From contig CALAGF010000370.1 in the NCBI GenBank assembly GCA_937892345.1, positions 1-17,811 of the forward strand: a DNA stretch of 17,811 nt. The letters are read 5' to 3'. Of this stretch, positions 7,726 to 14,280 are shown piece by piece; positions within the stretch are counted from its first letter, which is position 1; every line of letters starts with the position of its first letter. The translations under genes and the position numbers were made by a program. The notes under the pieces were generated by a model that was not told the DNA's origin, did no database searches, and saw only the letters and a program-made list of their open reading frames with translations. This DNA comes from an uncultured Rhodocyclaceae bacterium. Its GTDB lineage: Bacteria > Pseudomonadota > Gammaproteobacteria > Burkholderiales > Rhodocyclaceae.

Positions 7726-8265
7726 TCAATTCTTGAACGGAAACTTGAACGCGGCGAGCAGAGCCTTGGCTTCTGCATCGGTCTTTGCGGTTGTGGTAAT
7801 ACTGATATTCATACCGCGCAAAGCATCGATCTTGTCGTATTCGATTTCCGGAAAAATAATCTGTTCCTTGACGCCCATATTGTAATTACCTTGGCCGTCG
7901 AAACCCTTACCTGCAATGCCGCGAAAATCGCGCACACGCGGCAACGCAATAGTCACAAGGCGATCAAGGAATTCAAACATGCGGGGGCCACGAAGCGTGA
8001 CCATGCAGCCAATCGGGTACCCATCACGAATCTTGAAGCCTGCGATTGATTTGCGAGCCTTGGTAGTTACGGGTTTCTGGCCGGCAATCTTCTGCATATC
8101 GCCAACGGCGTTTTCCAGAACTTTTTTATCTGCCACCGCTTCACCAACACCCATATTCAAGGTGATCTTGGTTACACGAGGAACTTCCATAACCGACTTG
8201 TAACCGAACTTGCCGGTCAACTCCGGAACAATTGTTTCTTTGTAATACTGCTGCAAACGCGCCAT
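7726..8265 (-). CDS. rplE: 50S ribosomal protein L5
   Basis: L5 (179 aa) carries 5S rRNA into the central protuberance and touches the P-site tRNA. Signatures are MARLQQYYKETIVPELTGKF, VPRVTKITLNMGVGEA, the KARKSIAGFKIRDGYPIGC stretch and the terminal EAKALLAAFKFPFKN. An in-frame GTG lies two codons upstream (8271), but the ATG at 8263-8265 is preferred: an AAGGGG ribosome binding site is well placed and MARLQQYY is the family start. It is 9 bp after the rplX stop. Confidence 0.97.
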   Translation of the reverse strand: MARLQQYYKETIVPELTGKFGYKSVMEVPRVTKITLNMGVGEAVADKKVLENAVGDMQKIAGQKPVTTKARKSIAGFKIRDGYPIGCMVTLRGPRMFEFLDRLVTIALPRVRDFRGIAGKGFDGQGNYNMGVKEQIIFPEIEYDKIDALRGMNISITTTAKTDAEAKALLAAFKFPFKN

Positions 8266-8274
8266 GACCACCCC

Positions 8275-8592
8275 TTAAGCGTTTACCAGCTCGCCGTTCG
8301 ACTTGAACACGCGAACCTTGCGACCATCTTCAAGCGCCTTAATTCCGACGCGATCAGCTTTTTTGGTCACCGGATTGAACAACGCAACGTTCGAAACATG
8401 GATCGGCATATCCTTATCGACAATGCCACCCTGCTCGCCCTTGATCGGATTCGGCTTCACGTGCTTCTTGGCACGGTTCACACCTTCGACCAACACGTGA
8501 TCAGCATCAACACGCTTCAGAACCGTGCCGCGCTTTCCTTTGTCTTTACCGGTAATGACGACGATTTCGTCGCCCTTCAAAATCTTTTCCAT
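8275..8592 (-). CDS. rplX: 50S ribosomal protein L24
   Basis: L24 (105 aa) is an early-binding protein that starts 50S assembly and sits at the tunnel exit. An N-terminal KOW motif (about 6-30, KGDEIVVITGKDKGKRGTV) is followed by VEGVNRAKKHVKPN and the GGIVDKDMPIHVSNVAL segment. The ATG at 8590-8592 follows GGAAGG. It is 10 bp after rplN in the spc order. Confidence 0.97.
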   Translation of the reverse strand: MEKILKGDEIVVITGKDKGKRGTVLKRVDADHVLVEGVNRAKKHVKPNPIKGEQGGIVDKDMPIHVSNVALFNPVTKKADRVGIKALEDGRKVRVFKSNGELVNA

Positions 8593-8602
8593 TACGCCTT
8601 CC

Positions 8603-8971
8603 TTACAGAACTTCCGGCGCCAGGGACACGATCTTCATAAAGCGCTCGTTACGCAATTCACGCGTAACCGGCCCGAAGATGCGGGTACCAATCGGCTCCA
8701 GCTTATTGTTGAGGAGAACAGCGGCATTGCCATCAAAGCGCACAAGCGAGCCATCAGGACGACGAACACCTTTGGCGGTGCGAACCACCACAGCGTTGTA
8801 AACATCACCCTTCTTTACACGGCCACGCGGAGCAGCATCCTTGATGCTGACCTTGATAATGTCACCGATACTGGCGTAACGGCGCTTGGAACCACCAAGC
8901 ACCTTTATACACATAACTGAACGTGCGCCGGTATTATCGGCGACATCCAGAGTCGTCTGCATCTGAATCAT
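8603..8971 (-). CDS. rplN: 50S ribosomal protein L14
   Basis: L14 (122 aa) lies at the subunit interface near the factor-binding region. It starts MIQMQTTLDVADNTGARSVMCIKVLGG and ends RELRNERFMKIVSLAPEVL; the central RPDGSLVRFDGNAAVLLNNK segment is the family hallmark. GGAG stands about 9 nt before the ATG. This is the first gene after the 150-bp gap that follows rpsQ, so it heads an spc-like transcription unit with the promoter candidate at 9074-9103 and a structured leader. Confidence 0.97.
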   Translation of the reverse strand: MIQMQTTLDVADNTGARSVMCIKVLGGSKRRYASIGDIIKVSIKDAAPRGRVKKGDVYNAVVVRTAKGVRRPDGSLVRFDGNAAVLLNNKLEPIGTRIFGPVTRELRNERFMKIVSLAPEVL

Positions 8972-8992
8972 TTAGATTAACTCCAACTTAAT

Positions 8993-9056
8993 CCGCATTG
9001 CGGTCAGTCTTGGAACCCGTACGGGTTGAACAACTTTCACAACCCAAAGCATGGGT
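8993..9056 (-). promoter_or_regulatory. Structured leader of the rplN (spc) unit with alternative pairings
   Basis: In leftward transcript order the leader has segment 1 ACCCA (9056-9052), segment 2 TGGGTTG (about 9046-9040), segment 3 CAACCCGT (9028-9021) and segment 4 ACGGGTT (9020-9014). Pairs 1:2 (5 bp), 2:3 (6 bp) and 3:4 (part of the perfect 14-bp palindrome 9014-9027) are possible; 2:3 excludes the other two. A further CCGC/GCGG mini-hairpin lies at 8993-9003. No U tract follows, so any control would act on translation or RNA stability. The complementarities are seen; their role is inferred. Confidence 0.4.
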
Positions 9057-9061
9057 CGCAA

Positions 9062-9091
9062 AAAAGAAGCCGGATTATACCGGCTTCTTTT
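9062..9091 (-). terminator. Rho-independent terminator after rpsQ
   Basis: A perfect 12-bp stem (9062-9073 with 9080-9091, core GAAGCCGG / CCGGCTTC) encloses a 6-nt loop, and the A run at 9060-9065 supplies a U tract for leftward transcripts. It lies 31 bp past the rpsQ stop and marks the end of the S10-type unit. On the transcribed strand the loop reads TATAAT, which is also the -10 box of the promoter candidate for rplN. Confidence 0.85.
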
Positions 9092-9103
9092 GCATTTACG
9101 CAA
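9074..9103 (-). promoter_or_regulatory. Candidate sigma-70 promoter for the rplN unit, inside the rpsQ terminator
   Basis: On the leftward strand, TTGCGT (9103-9098) and a perfect TATAAT (9079-9074) are separated by 18 bp, followed by the GC-rich bases CCGGC. The expected transcript start is near 9067, inside the right arm of the hairpin, so new transcripts would lack the left arm and escape the terminator. The -35 match is only TTG plus context. GC-rich bases after the -10 are typical of stringently controlled promoters. Confidence 0.55.
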
Positions 9104-9121
9104 GTCTTTCAGAAAGAATCA

Positions 9122-9388
9122 TCAAACGATGATAGCTTTCTCCAAAACGCTCGTGACAGCCCAAGCTTTGGTTTTAGAAACCGGACGGGTTTCCACGATC
9201 TCAACGAGATCACCTGCTTTGGCTGAATTCCCCTCATTGTGGGCATGGTACTTCTTGGAACGAACCATGACCTTACCGTACATCGGGTGCTTGACTTTGC
9301 GCTCGACGAGCACGGTCACGGTTTTTTCCATTTTGTCGCTGACCACTCGGCCAATCAACGTGCGCTTGTTGCTGGTGGATTCGCTCAT
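9122..9388 (-). CDS. rpsQ: 30S ribosomal protein S17
   Basis: S17 (88 aa) is an OB-fold primary binder of the 16S 5' domain. The sequence RTLIGRVVSDKMEKTVTVLVER followed by HPMYGKVMVRSKKYHAHNE and the KAGDLVEIVETRPVSKTKAW segment is diagnostic. Its ATG overlaps the rpmC stop as ATGA (9385-9388), which implies coupled translation. It is the last gene before the terminator at 9062-9091. Confidence 0.97.
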   Translation of the reverse strand: MSESTSNKRTLIGRVVSDKMEKTVTVLVERKVKHPMYGKVMVRSKKYHAHNEGNSAKAGDLVEIVETRPVSKTKAWAVTSVLEKAIIV

Positions 9389-9579
9389 TGCTGCACCGCC
9401 TTTTCACGGATAAGCGTACGGACGCGAGCGATGTCGCGACGTACCTTGGACATTTGGCTGGTATTCGAAAGCTGTTGGGTAGCGATTTGCATACGCAAAC
9501 CGAACTGCGCCTTCAGCAGATCCAGCAATTCCTTGTTGAGCTCGTCCACGCTCTTGGTTCTCAATTCACTTGCTTTCAT
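9385..9579 (-). CDS. rpmC: 50S ribosomal protein L29
   Basis: L29 (64 aa) is a two-helix protein at the tunnel exit, close to the trigger factor and SRP docking site. The sequence MKASELRTKSVDELNKELLDLLKAQFGLRMQ and the RRDIARVRTLIREK helix are typical. It starts 2 bp after the rplP stop and overlaps the rpsQ start by 4 nt. Confidence 0.96.
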   Translation of the reverse strand: MKASELRTKSVDELNKELLDLLKAQFGLRMQIATQQLSNTSQMSKVRRDIARVRTLIREKAVQQ

Positions 9580-9581
9580 GA

Positions 9582-9995
9582 TTACCCCAGGTGACGAGTG
9601 ACAAAGGTGGTGGAGATCGGGAGCTTGGCTGCGGCAAGAGCGAAAGCTTCGCGTGCCAACGCTTCGCTCACCCCATCCATCTCATACAGGACTTTACCCG
9701 GCTGAATTTCAGCAACCCAGTATTCCGGATTACCCTTACCATTACCCATACGAACTTCTGCAGGCTTCTTGGAAATCGGTTTGTCCGGGAAAATACGGAT
9801 CCAGATGCGCCCACCGCGCTTGATGTGGCGAGTCATCGCACGACGAGCCGCTTCGATCTGACGCGCAGTGAGGCGACCACGACCGGTAGCCTTCAAGCCC
9901 CACTCTCCAAACGATACCTTGGTACCGCGTGTGGCCAGGCCTTCATTCCGTCCCTTGTGCTCCTTGCGGAACTTGCGACGATTAGGTTGCAACAT
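9582..9995 (-). CDS. rplP: 50S ribosomal protein L16
   Basis: L16 (137 aa) helps shape the A site and the path of aminoacyl-tRNA. The family start MLQPNRRKFRKEHKGRN is at ATG 9993-9995; an in-frame GTG three codons upstream (10004) lies inside rpsC and is less likely. Signatures GEWGLKATGRGRLTARQIEAARRAM and IRIFPDKPISKKPAEVRMGNGKG are present. The start lies one base past the rpsC stop, so translation is probably coupled. Confidence 0.97.
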   Translation of the reverse strand: MLQPNRRKFRKEHKGRNEGLATRGTKVSFGEWGLKATGRGRLTARQIEAARRAMTRHIKRGGRIWIRIFPDKPISKKPAEVRMGNGKGNPEYWVAEIQPGKVLYEMDGVSEALAREAFALAAAKLPISTTFVTRHLG

Positions 9996-9996
9996 A

Positions 9997-10779
9997 TTAA
10001 GCACCTGCCTTTCTTACGCGCTTGGCCGGAGCATCACCCTCGGTCTTTTTGACCGTGCGTGTGCGAGGCTTATCGCCTTCCGGCTTACCCGGGGTACGAC
10101 GAGGGCGGCGATCATCTGCAACCGGCTCTTCTACGGCAGGCTGCTCATTGCGATCAAGAATGTCGCCCTTGTAGACCCAGACCTTAATACCAATAATGCC
10201 GTAGGTCGTAAGCGCCTCAGAGGTGGCGTAATCGATGTCAGCACGCAGCGTGTGCAACGGCACCCGGCCTTCACGGTACCACTCGCTACGAGCGATTTCG
10301 GCACCGTTCAAACGACCGGCGCTCATCACCTTGATACCCTGTGCTCCCAAACGCATCGCATTCTGCATGGCGCGCTTCATGGCACGGCGGAACATAATGC
10401 GCTTCTCGAGCTGCTGAGCAATAGAATCCGCGATCAGCTGTGCATCAATTTCCGGCTTACGGATTTCTTCAATCGAAACATGGACTGGAACACCCATGAT
10501 ACGTTGGAGATCTGTGCGCAACTGTTCAATATCTTCGCCCTTCTTGCCGATCACAACGCCCGGACGAGCAGAGTAAACGGTGACGCGAGCGTTTTTAGCC
10601 GGGCGCTCAATCAATACCCGACCGACAGACGCATGAGCAAGCTTACGCTTGAGATACTCACGCACCTTGATATCTTCTTGAAGCATTTCCGGAAAATCCT
10701 TGCTGTTAGCATACCAGCGGGAACTCCAGTTTTTGGTGACGGCCAGACGGAAGCCAGTCGGATGAATTTTCTGTCCCAT
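9997..10779 (-). CDS. rpsC: 30S ribosomal protein S3
   Basis: S3 (260 aa) forms part of the mRNA entry pore. It begins MGQKIHPTGFRLAVTKNW and has a KH RNA-binding domain at about 40-108 with the VVIGKKGEDIEQLR loop. The C-terminal S3 domain contains the GRLNGAEIARSEWYREGRVPLHTLRADIDY signature. From about residue 212 a basic, low-complexity tail of roughly 50 residues extends beyond the E. coli length, as is common in betaproteobacteria. The ATG has AAGGAAG just upstream; the gene is 9 bp after rplV. Confidence 0.98.
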   Translation of the reverse strand: MGQKIHPTGFRLAVTKNWSSRWYANSKDFPEMLQEDIKVREYLKRKLAHASVGRVLIERPAKNARVTVYSARPGVVIGKKGEDIEQLRTDLQRIMGVPVHVSIEEIRKPEIDAQLIADSIAQQLEKRIMFRRAMKRAMQNAMRLGAQGIKVMSAGRLNGAEIARSEWYREGRVPLHTLRADIDYATSEALTTYGIIGIKVWVYKGDILDRNEQPAVEEPVADDRRPRRTPGKPEGDKPRTRTVKKTEGDAPAKRVRKAGA

Positions 10780-10788
10780 GGTTCTTCC

Positions 10789-11118
10789 TTAGTTACCAAC
10801 GGTCAGATAAATATGGCAGGTCGGCTTACTGATCCGATTACCACGACCCTTGGCGCGCGCGGTAAAGCGCTTGAGCACCATGCCTTTTTCGACGTAAATG
10901 ATCTTTACTTTCAATTCGTCGATATCGGCACCGTCATTGTGTTCCGCATTGGCGATTGCCGACTCCAGAACTTTTTTGATGATACCAGCGCCCTTTGTCG
11001 GGCTAAAGGCCAGGATGTTTAGAGCCTGACCAACCGGCTTGCCGCGCACCAGATCAGCCACTAAGCGGCCCTTTTGCGCAGAGAGGCGTACGCCCCGCAG
11101 ACTTGCACGAGTTTCCAT
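10789..11118 (-). CDS. rplV: 50S ribosomal protein L22
   Basis: L22 (109 aa) lines the exit tunnel with a long beta hairpin and is a known macrolide-resistance target in other bacteria. The sequence RGVRLSAQKGRLVADLVRGKPVGQAL and the hairpin region MVLKRFTARAKGRGNRISKPTCHIYLTV are intact, with no insertion or deletion evident in the loop. GGAG stands about 6 nt before the ATG. It is 9 bp after rpsS. Confidence 0.97.
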   Translation of the reverse strand: METRASLRGVRLSAQKGRLVADLVRGKPVGQALNILAFSPTKGAGIIKKVLESAIANAEHNDGADIDELKVKIIYVEKGMVLKRFTARAKGRGNRISKPTCHIYLTVGN

Positions 11119-11127
11119 GTCAGCTCC

Positions 11128-11403
11128 TTACTTCTTGGCCTTTTTGCCGGCGGTGTGACCCTTGAACGTACGGGTCAGCGAAAACTCGCCGAGCTTGTGA
11201 CCGACCATATTCTCGGTGACGAACACCGGAATATGCTGCTTGCCATTGTGGACCGCGATCGTCAGGCCGATGAACTCGGGGAGGATCGTCGAACGACGCG
11301 ACCAGGTCTTGATCGGGCGCTTGTCATTTGTAGCGCGAACTGCCTCGACTTTGTCGATCAGATGCACATCAACAAACGGGCCCTTTTTTAGAGAACGTCC
11401 CAT
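11128..11403 (-). CDS. rpsS: 30S ribosomal protein S19
   Basis: S19 (91 aa) lies in the 30S head next to S13. MGRSLKKGPFVD, KTWSRRSTILPEFIG and the signature VTENMVGHKLGEFSLTRTFKGH identify it with certainty. The ATG is close behind an AAGGGGTAGG purine stretch. The gene is 10 bp after rplB and precedes rplV. Confidence 0.97.
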   Translation of the reverse strand: MGRSLKKGPFVDVHLIDKVEAVRATNDKRPIKTWSRRSTILPEFIGLTIAVHNGKQHIPVFVTENMVGHKLGEFSLTRTFKGHTAGKKAKK

Positions 11404-11413
11404 TTCCTACCCC

Positions 11414-12241
11414 TTAACGCTTATGACGGCGCTGAACGATCATGCTGTTCGTGCGCTTGTTGCTGCGGGTACGATACCCCTTGGTCGGCTGACCCCACGG
11501 ATTGACCGGAACACGGCCTTCACCAGTACGGCCTTCACCACCACCGTGCGGGTGATCAATCGGGTTCATGGCAGTACCACGGACCGTCGGACGAATGCCA
11601 CGCCAACGCTGGGCACCGGCTTTACCGATCTTGCGCAGATTGTTTTCTTCGTTCCCGACTTCACCAATGGTTGCGCGGCACTCGACGTGCACACGGCGAA
11701 CTTCGCCTGAACGCAGACGAATCTGAGCATACGTACCTTCGCGTGCCAGCAATTGAACTGAGGTTCCGGCGGAGCGCGCAATCTGCGCACCTTTACCAGG
11801 CATCATTTCAACGCAGCAAATCGTCGTACCAACAGGGATGTTGCGAATCGGAAGCGCGTTACCCGACTTGATCGGAGCCTCGGAACCACTCAGCAACTGC
11901 TGACCGACGACCATGCCTTTGTTGGCAATAACGTAGCGGCGCTCACCATCGGCATAGCAAACCAAAGCGATATTTGCGGTGCGATTGGGATCGTATTCAA
12001 GGCGCTCAACTTTGGCAGGAATGCCGTCTTTGTTGCGCTTGAAATCGATAACGCGATAAGCCTGTTTGTGACCGCCACCTTGGTGACGAACGGTAATACG
12101 ACCGTTATTGTTACGGCCGGCGTTTTTGGACTTGGACTCAACCAAACCCGCGAACGGCTTACCTTTGTGCAGATCAGCATTAACAACCTGAACTACAGCA
12201 CGACGACCTGGGGAGGTCGGTTTGACTTTAACCAGAGCCAT
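11414..12241 (-). CDS. rplB: 50S ribosomal protein L2
   Basis: L2 (275 aa) supports peptidyl-transferase centre assembly and the intersubunit bridge B7b. The N-terminal OB-like domain (about 40-120) and SH3-like C-terminal domain are present. The catalytic-centre loop reads GTAMNPIDHPHGGGEGR; H230 corresponds to the conserved E. coli H229. The ending RRHKR is typical. The ATG overlaps the rplW stop by one base (TGATG at 12239-12243), which implies coupled translation. Confidence 0.98.
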   Translation of the reverse strand: MALVKVKPTSPGRRAVVQVVNADLHKGKPFAGLVESKSKNAGRNNNGRITVRHQGGGHKQAYRVIDFKRNKDGIPAKVERLEYDPNRTANIALVCYADGERRYVIANKGMVVGQQLLSGSEAPIKSGNALPIRNIPVGTTICCVEMMPGKGAQIARSAGTSVQLLAREGTYAQIRLRSGEVRRVHVECRATIGEVGNEENNLRKIGKAGAQRWRGIRPTVRGTAMNPIDHPHGGGEGRTGEGRVPVNPWGQPTKGYRTRSNKRTNSMIVQRRHKR

Positions 12242-12543
12242 CAGGCGTTCCCCCCTTCAACAAAGTTAATTTCCTGACCCGCCTTCAGGCAAACGTAAGC
12301 CTTTTTCCAACCTTTACGGCGACCGGTAGCACCCTTGAAGCGCTTTACCTTACCCTTGACGTTGGCGACCTGAACGGAGTCCACTTCAACCTTGAACAAC
12401 AACTCGACTGCAGCCTTAATTTCCGGCTTGGTAGCATCGGTCGCAACGCGGAAGATGACTTGTTCGTTTTTCTCGGCAACATAGGTTGCCTTCTCGGAGA
12501 TTTGCGGTGCCAGCAGCACCTGCATCAGACGTTCTTGATTCAT
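12241..12543 (-). CDS. rplW: 50S ribosomal protein L23
   Basis: L23 (100 aa) is the main docking site for trigger factor and SRP at the tunnel exit. The sequence RLMQVLLAPQISEKATYVAEKNEQVIFRV and the loop region KVKRFKGATGRRKGWKKAYV are typical. The frame can be extended to a GTG at 12549, but the ATG at 12541-12543 is chosen because it forms an ATGA overlap with the rplD stop (12540-12543) and gives the family N-terminus. Confidence 0.96.
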   Translation of the reverse strand: MNQERLMQVLLAPQISEKATYVAEKNEQVIFRVATDATKPEIKAAVELLFKVEVDSVQVANVKGKVKRFKGATGRRKGWKKAYVCLKAGQEINFVEGGNA

Positions 12544-13163
12544 CCCCACATCTCCTCGAACTTGGCCACAGCATTCTTGGTTACGACGACCTTGCCGAAA
12601 CGAACCAGGGATACCGGGTCTGCTTCTTGCGCTTCGAGCACCAGAACATTGGGCAAATTGCGTGACGACAAATAGAGGTTCTCATTCAGTTCGTCGGTAA
12701 TGACCAACAGATTGCCCTCGAGGCCCATATCTTTCAGCTTGGCGGAGAACAACTTGGTCTTCGGTGCATCGACAGCAAAATCATCGACAACAACCAAACG
12801 ATCCTGACGGGCCAACTCAGAGAGGATCGCAGCCATGCCGGCGCGGAACATCTTCTTGTTAACCTTCTGCGAGAAATTCTGTTCCGGCGAATTCGGGAAA
12901 ATCCGACCGCCCCCACGCCACAGCGGAGAACCATTCGAACCTGAACGAGCACGTCCAGTGCCCTTCTGGCGCCAAGGCTTCGTGGTGGTATGGCGAACTT
13001 CTGAACGATCCTTTTGCTTGCTGTCGCCAGAACGGGCATTCGCCTGATAGGCAACAACAAGTTGATGAACCAGCGCTTCGTTGAATTCGCGACCGAACAA
13101 AACATCGGAGGCCTGCAGTGCCGCAGCTTCCTGACCTTGCTCGTTAATAACCTTCAGTTCCAT
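12540..13163 (-). CDS. rplD: 50S ribosomal protein L4
   Basis: L4 (207 aa) has a long loop reaching the exit tunnel constriction; in E. coli it also represses the S10 operon through the mRNA leader. The tunnel loop region (about 44-95) contains KPWRQKGTGRARSGSNGSPLWRGGGRIFPNS with no visible change at the conserved KGTGRAR core. The ATG follows an AAGGGGG purine run. It lies 9 bp after rplC. Whether it autoregulates here is unknown; the natural place to look is the leader at 13812-13894. Confidence 0.97.
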   Translation of the reverse strand: MELKVINEQGQEAAALQASDVLFGREFNEALVHQLVVAYQANARSGDSKQKDRSEVRHTTTKPWRQKGTGRARSGSNGSPLWRGGGRIFPNSPEQNFSQKVNKKMFRAGMAAILSELARQDRLVVVDDFAVDAPKTKLFSAKLKDMGLEGNLLVITDELNENLYLSSRNLPNVLVLEAQEADPVSLVRFGKVVVTKNAVAKFEEMWG

Positions 13164-13172
13164 GTCGCCCCC

Positions 13173-13811
13173 TTAAGCCTTGACTGCCGGACGCACTACG
13201 ACGTCGGAACCTTTGGCGCCCGGAACAGCACCCTTGACGAGCAGCAACTGACGCTCGGCATCAACGCGAACGATCGTCAAACCCTGCAGGGTTGACTGCA
13301 CGTCGCCGAGATGACCGGCCATCCGCTTGCCCGGGAAAACACGACCCGGATCCTGCGCCATACCAATGGAGCCCGGCGCATTGTGCGACAGCGAGTTACC
13401 ATGGGTTGCACGGTTGGAACTGAAGTTGTGACGTTTGATACCGCCCTGGAAACCCTTGCCGATAGAGCGCCCGGTAACATCAACTTTTTGCCCTTCGGCA
13501 AAAATGCTGACAGCTACCTGATCTCCCGCCTTGAACGTGGCGAGTTGCTCAGCATCAACACGGAACTCCTTGAGCACATGCCCGGCTTCCACACCCGCCT
13601 TGGCCAAATGACCGGCAAGGGGCTTGGAAACACGCGAGGCACGGCGCTGGCCGAAAGTGACCTGAATGGCTGCGTAGCCATCGATCTCCGGCGTTTTAAC
13701 TTGGGTCACACGGTTATTGGACACGTCAAGCACAGTTACAGGAATGGAAGCACCATCCTCTGCAAAAATGCGAGTCATGCCAACCTTGCGACCAACAAGG
13801 CCTAGACTCAT
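13173..13811 (-). CDS. rplC: 50S ribosomal protein L3
   Basis: L3 (212 aa) is an early 50S assembly protein reaching toward the peptidyl-transferase centre. Visible signatures are MSLGLVGRKVGMTRIF, IGKGFQGGIKRHNFSSNRATHGNS and GSIGMAQDPGRVFPGKRMAGHLG. The frame opens further to an ATG at 13826, but that would place the AGGAG ribosome binding site inside the gene. The ATG at 13809-13811 has this site about 8 nt upstream and matches the family start. It is the first gene after the 110-bp gap that follows rpsJ. Confidence 0.97.
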   Translation of the reverse strand: MSLGLVGRKVGMTRIFAEDGASIPVTVLDVSNNRVTQVKTPEIDGYAAIQVTFGQRRASRVSKPLAGHLAKAGVEAGHVLKEFRVDAEQLATFKAGDQVAVSIFAEGQKVDVTGRSIGKGFQGGIKRHNFSSNRATHGNSLSHNAPGSIGMAQDPGRVFPGKRMAGHLGDVQSTLQGLTIVRVDAERQLLLVKGAVPGAKGSDVVVRPAVKA

Positions 13812-13822
13812 GGTTATTCTCC

Positions 13823-13850
13823 TCATCGCCGGCTGCGATTGGCCGGACGA
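13823..13850 (-). promoter_or_regulatory. Hairpin just upstream of the rplC ribosome binding site
   Basis: The leftward transcript can pair CCGGC (13846-13842) with GCCGG (13833-13829), extended by TCG/CGA across a single bulge, with an 8-nt loop. The stem ends directly before the rplC AGGAG, a good position for translational control, for example by a ribosomal protein. The pairing is seen directly; the regulatory role is inferred. Confidence 0.35.
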
Positions 13851-13900
13851 TGTAAAACAACAAATGGGCAGCCGTTGCCGACCACCCCCGAAAGGCGCGG

Positions 13901-13930
13901 ATTATATCCGCAATACAATGATTACTGCAA
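13901..13930 (-). promoter_or_regulatory. Candidate sigma-70 promoter for the rplC-rpsQ unit
   Basis: On the leftward strand, TTGCAG (13930-13925, the last two sense codons of rpsJ) and a perfect TATAAT (13906-13901) are 18 bp apart, followed by GC-rich CCGCGCC. The -10 lies in an inverted repeat, GCGGAT-ATA-ATCCGC (13911-13897). Transcription would start near 13894, giving a leader of about 83 nt before rplC. The -10 is strong and the -35 weak (TTG only). Confidence 0.6.
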
Positions 13931-14233
13931 CTTGATTTCGACGTCTACGCCAGCCGGGAGATCCAGCTTCATCAGCGCATCTACTGTCTTGTCCGTGGGA
14001 TCAACGATATCCATCAGACGCAGATGAGTGCGAATCTCAAGCTGATCACGAGAAGCCTTATTGACGTGCGGCGAACGCAGGATGTCAAAACGCTGCTTGC
14101 GGGTAGGCAAGGGGACAGGACCACGAACAACTGCGCCGGTACGCTTGGCGGTTTCAACGATCTCCTGAGCGGATTGATCGATCAGGCGATAGTCGAAGGC
14201 TTTCAAGCGGATACGGATTTTCTGGCTTTGCAT
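13922..14233 (-). CDS. rpsJ: 30S ribosomal protein S10 (NusE)
   Basis: S10 (103 aa) belongs to the 30S head and, as NusE, links RNA polymerase with NusB/NusG in antitermination. MQSQKIRIRLKAFDYRLIDQSAQEIV, GPVPLPTRKQRFDILRSPHVNKASRDQLEIRTH and the ending LPAGVDVEIKLQ are diagnostic. The open frame extends 13 codons upstream, but the ATG at 14231-14233 gives the standard length; a GGAAG purine stretch precedes it. It stands between tuf and the rplC promoter candidate, separated from both by more than 60 bp. Confidence 0.97.
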   Translation of the reverse strand: MQSQKIRIRLKAFDYRLIDQSAQEIVETAKRTGAVVRGPVPLPTRKQRFDILRSPHVNKASRDQLEIRTHLRLMDIVDPTDKTVDALMKLDLPAGVDVEIKLQ

Positions 14234-14258
14234 TTTTTGACTTCCAAAAAAGAACAGT

Positions 14259-14280
14259 GGGGCAGCAATCACACCGCCCC
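14259..14280 (-). terminator. Weak terminator or attenuator between tuf and rpsJ
   Basis: The leftward transcript can form a 7-bp stem (GGGGCGG with CUGCCCC, including one G-U wobble) with an 8-nt loop, followed after 6 nt by a CUUUUUU run. The pairing is complete only in the leftward RNA; on the other strand the wobble becomes A-C. The distance to the U run makes it weak, so partial read-through into rpsJ is likely. Confidence 0.45.

Noticed and set aside
7413..7778. Longer rpsN beginning at 7778
   Set aside because: The extra 20 codons overlap the end of rplE and are unlike any S14; the ATG at 7718 has a GAGG site and the family N-terminus.
9868..11022. Open frame of 384 codons on the + strand opposite rplP, rpsC and rplV
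   Set aside because: Same cause: an antisense shadow of three certain ribosomal-protein genes, with no domain or start signal.
13173..13826. Longer rplC beginning at the ATG at 13826
   Set aside because: The five extra codons would contain the ribosome binding site that serves the ATG at 13811, and L3 proteins begin MSLGLVG.
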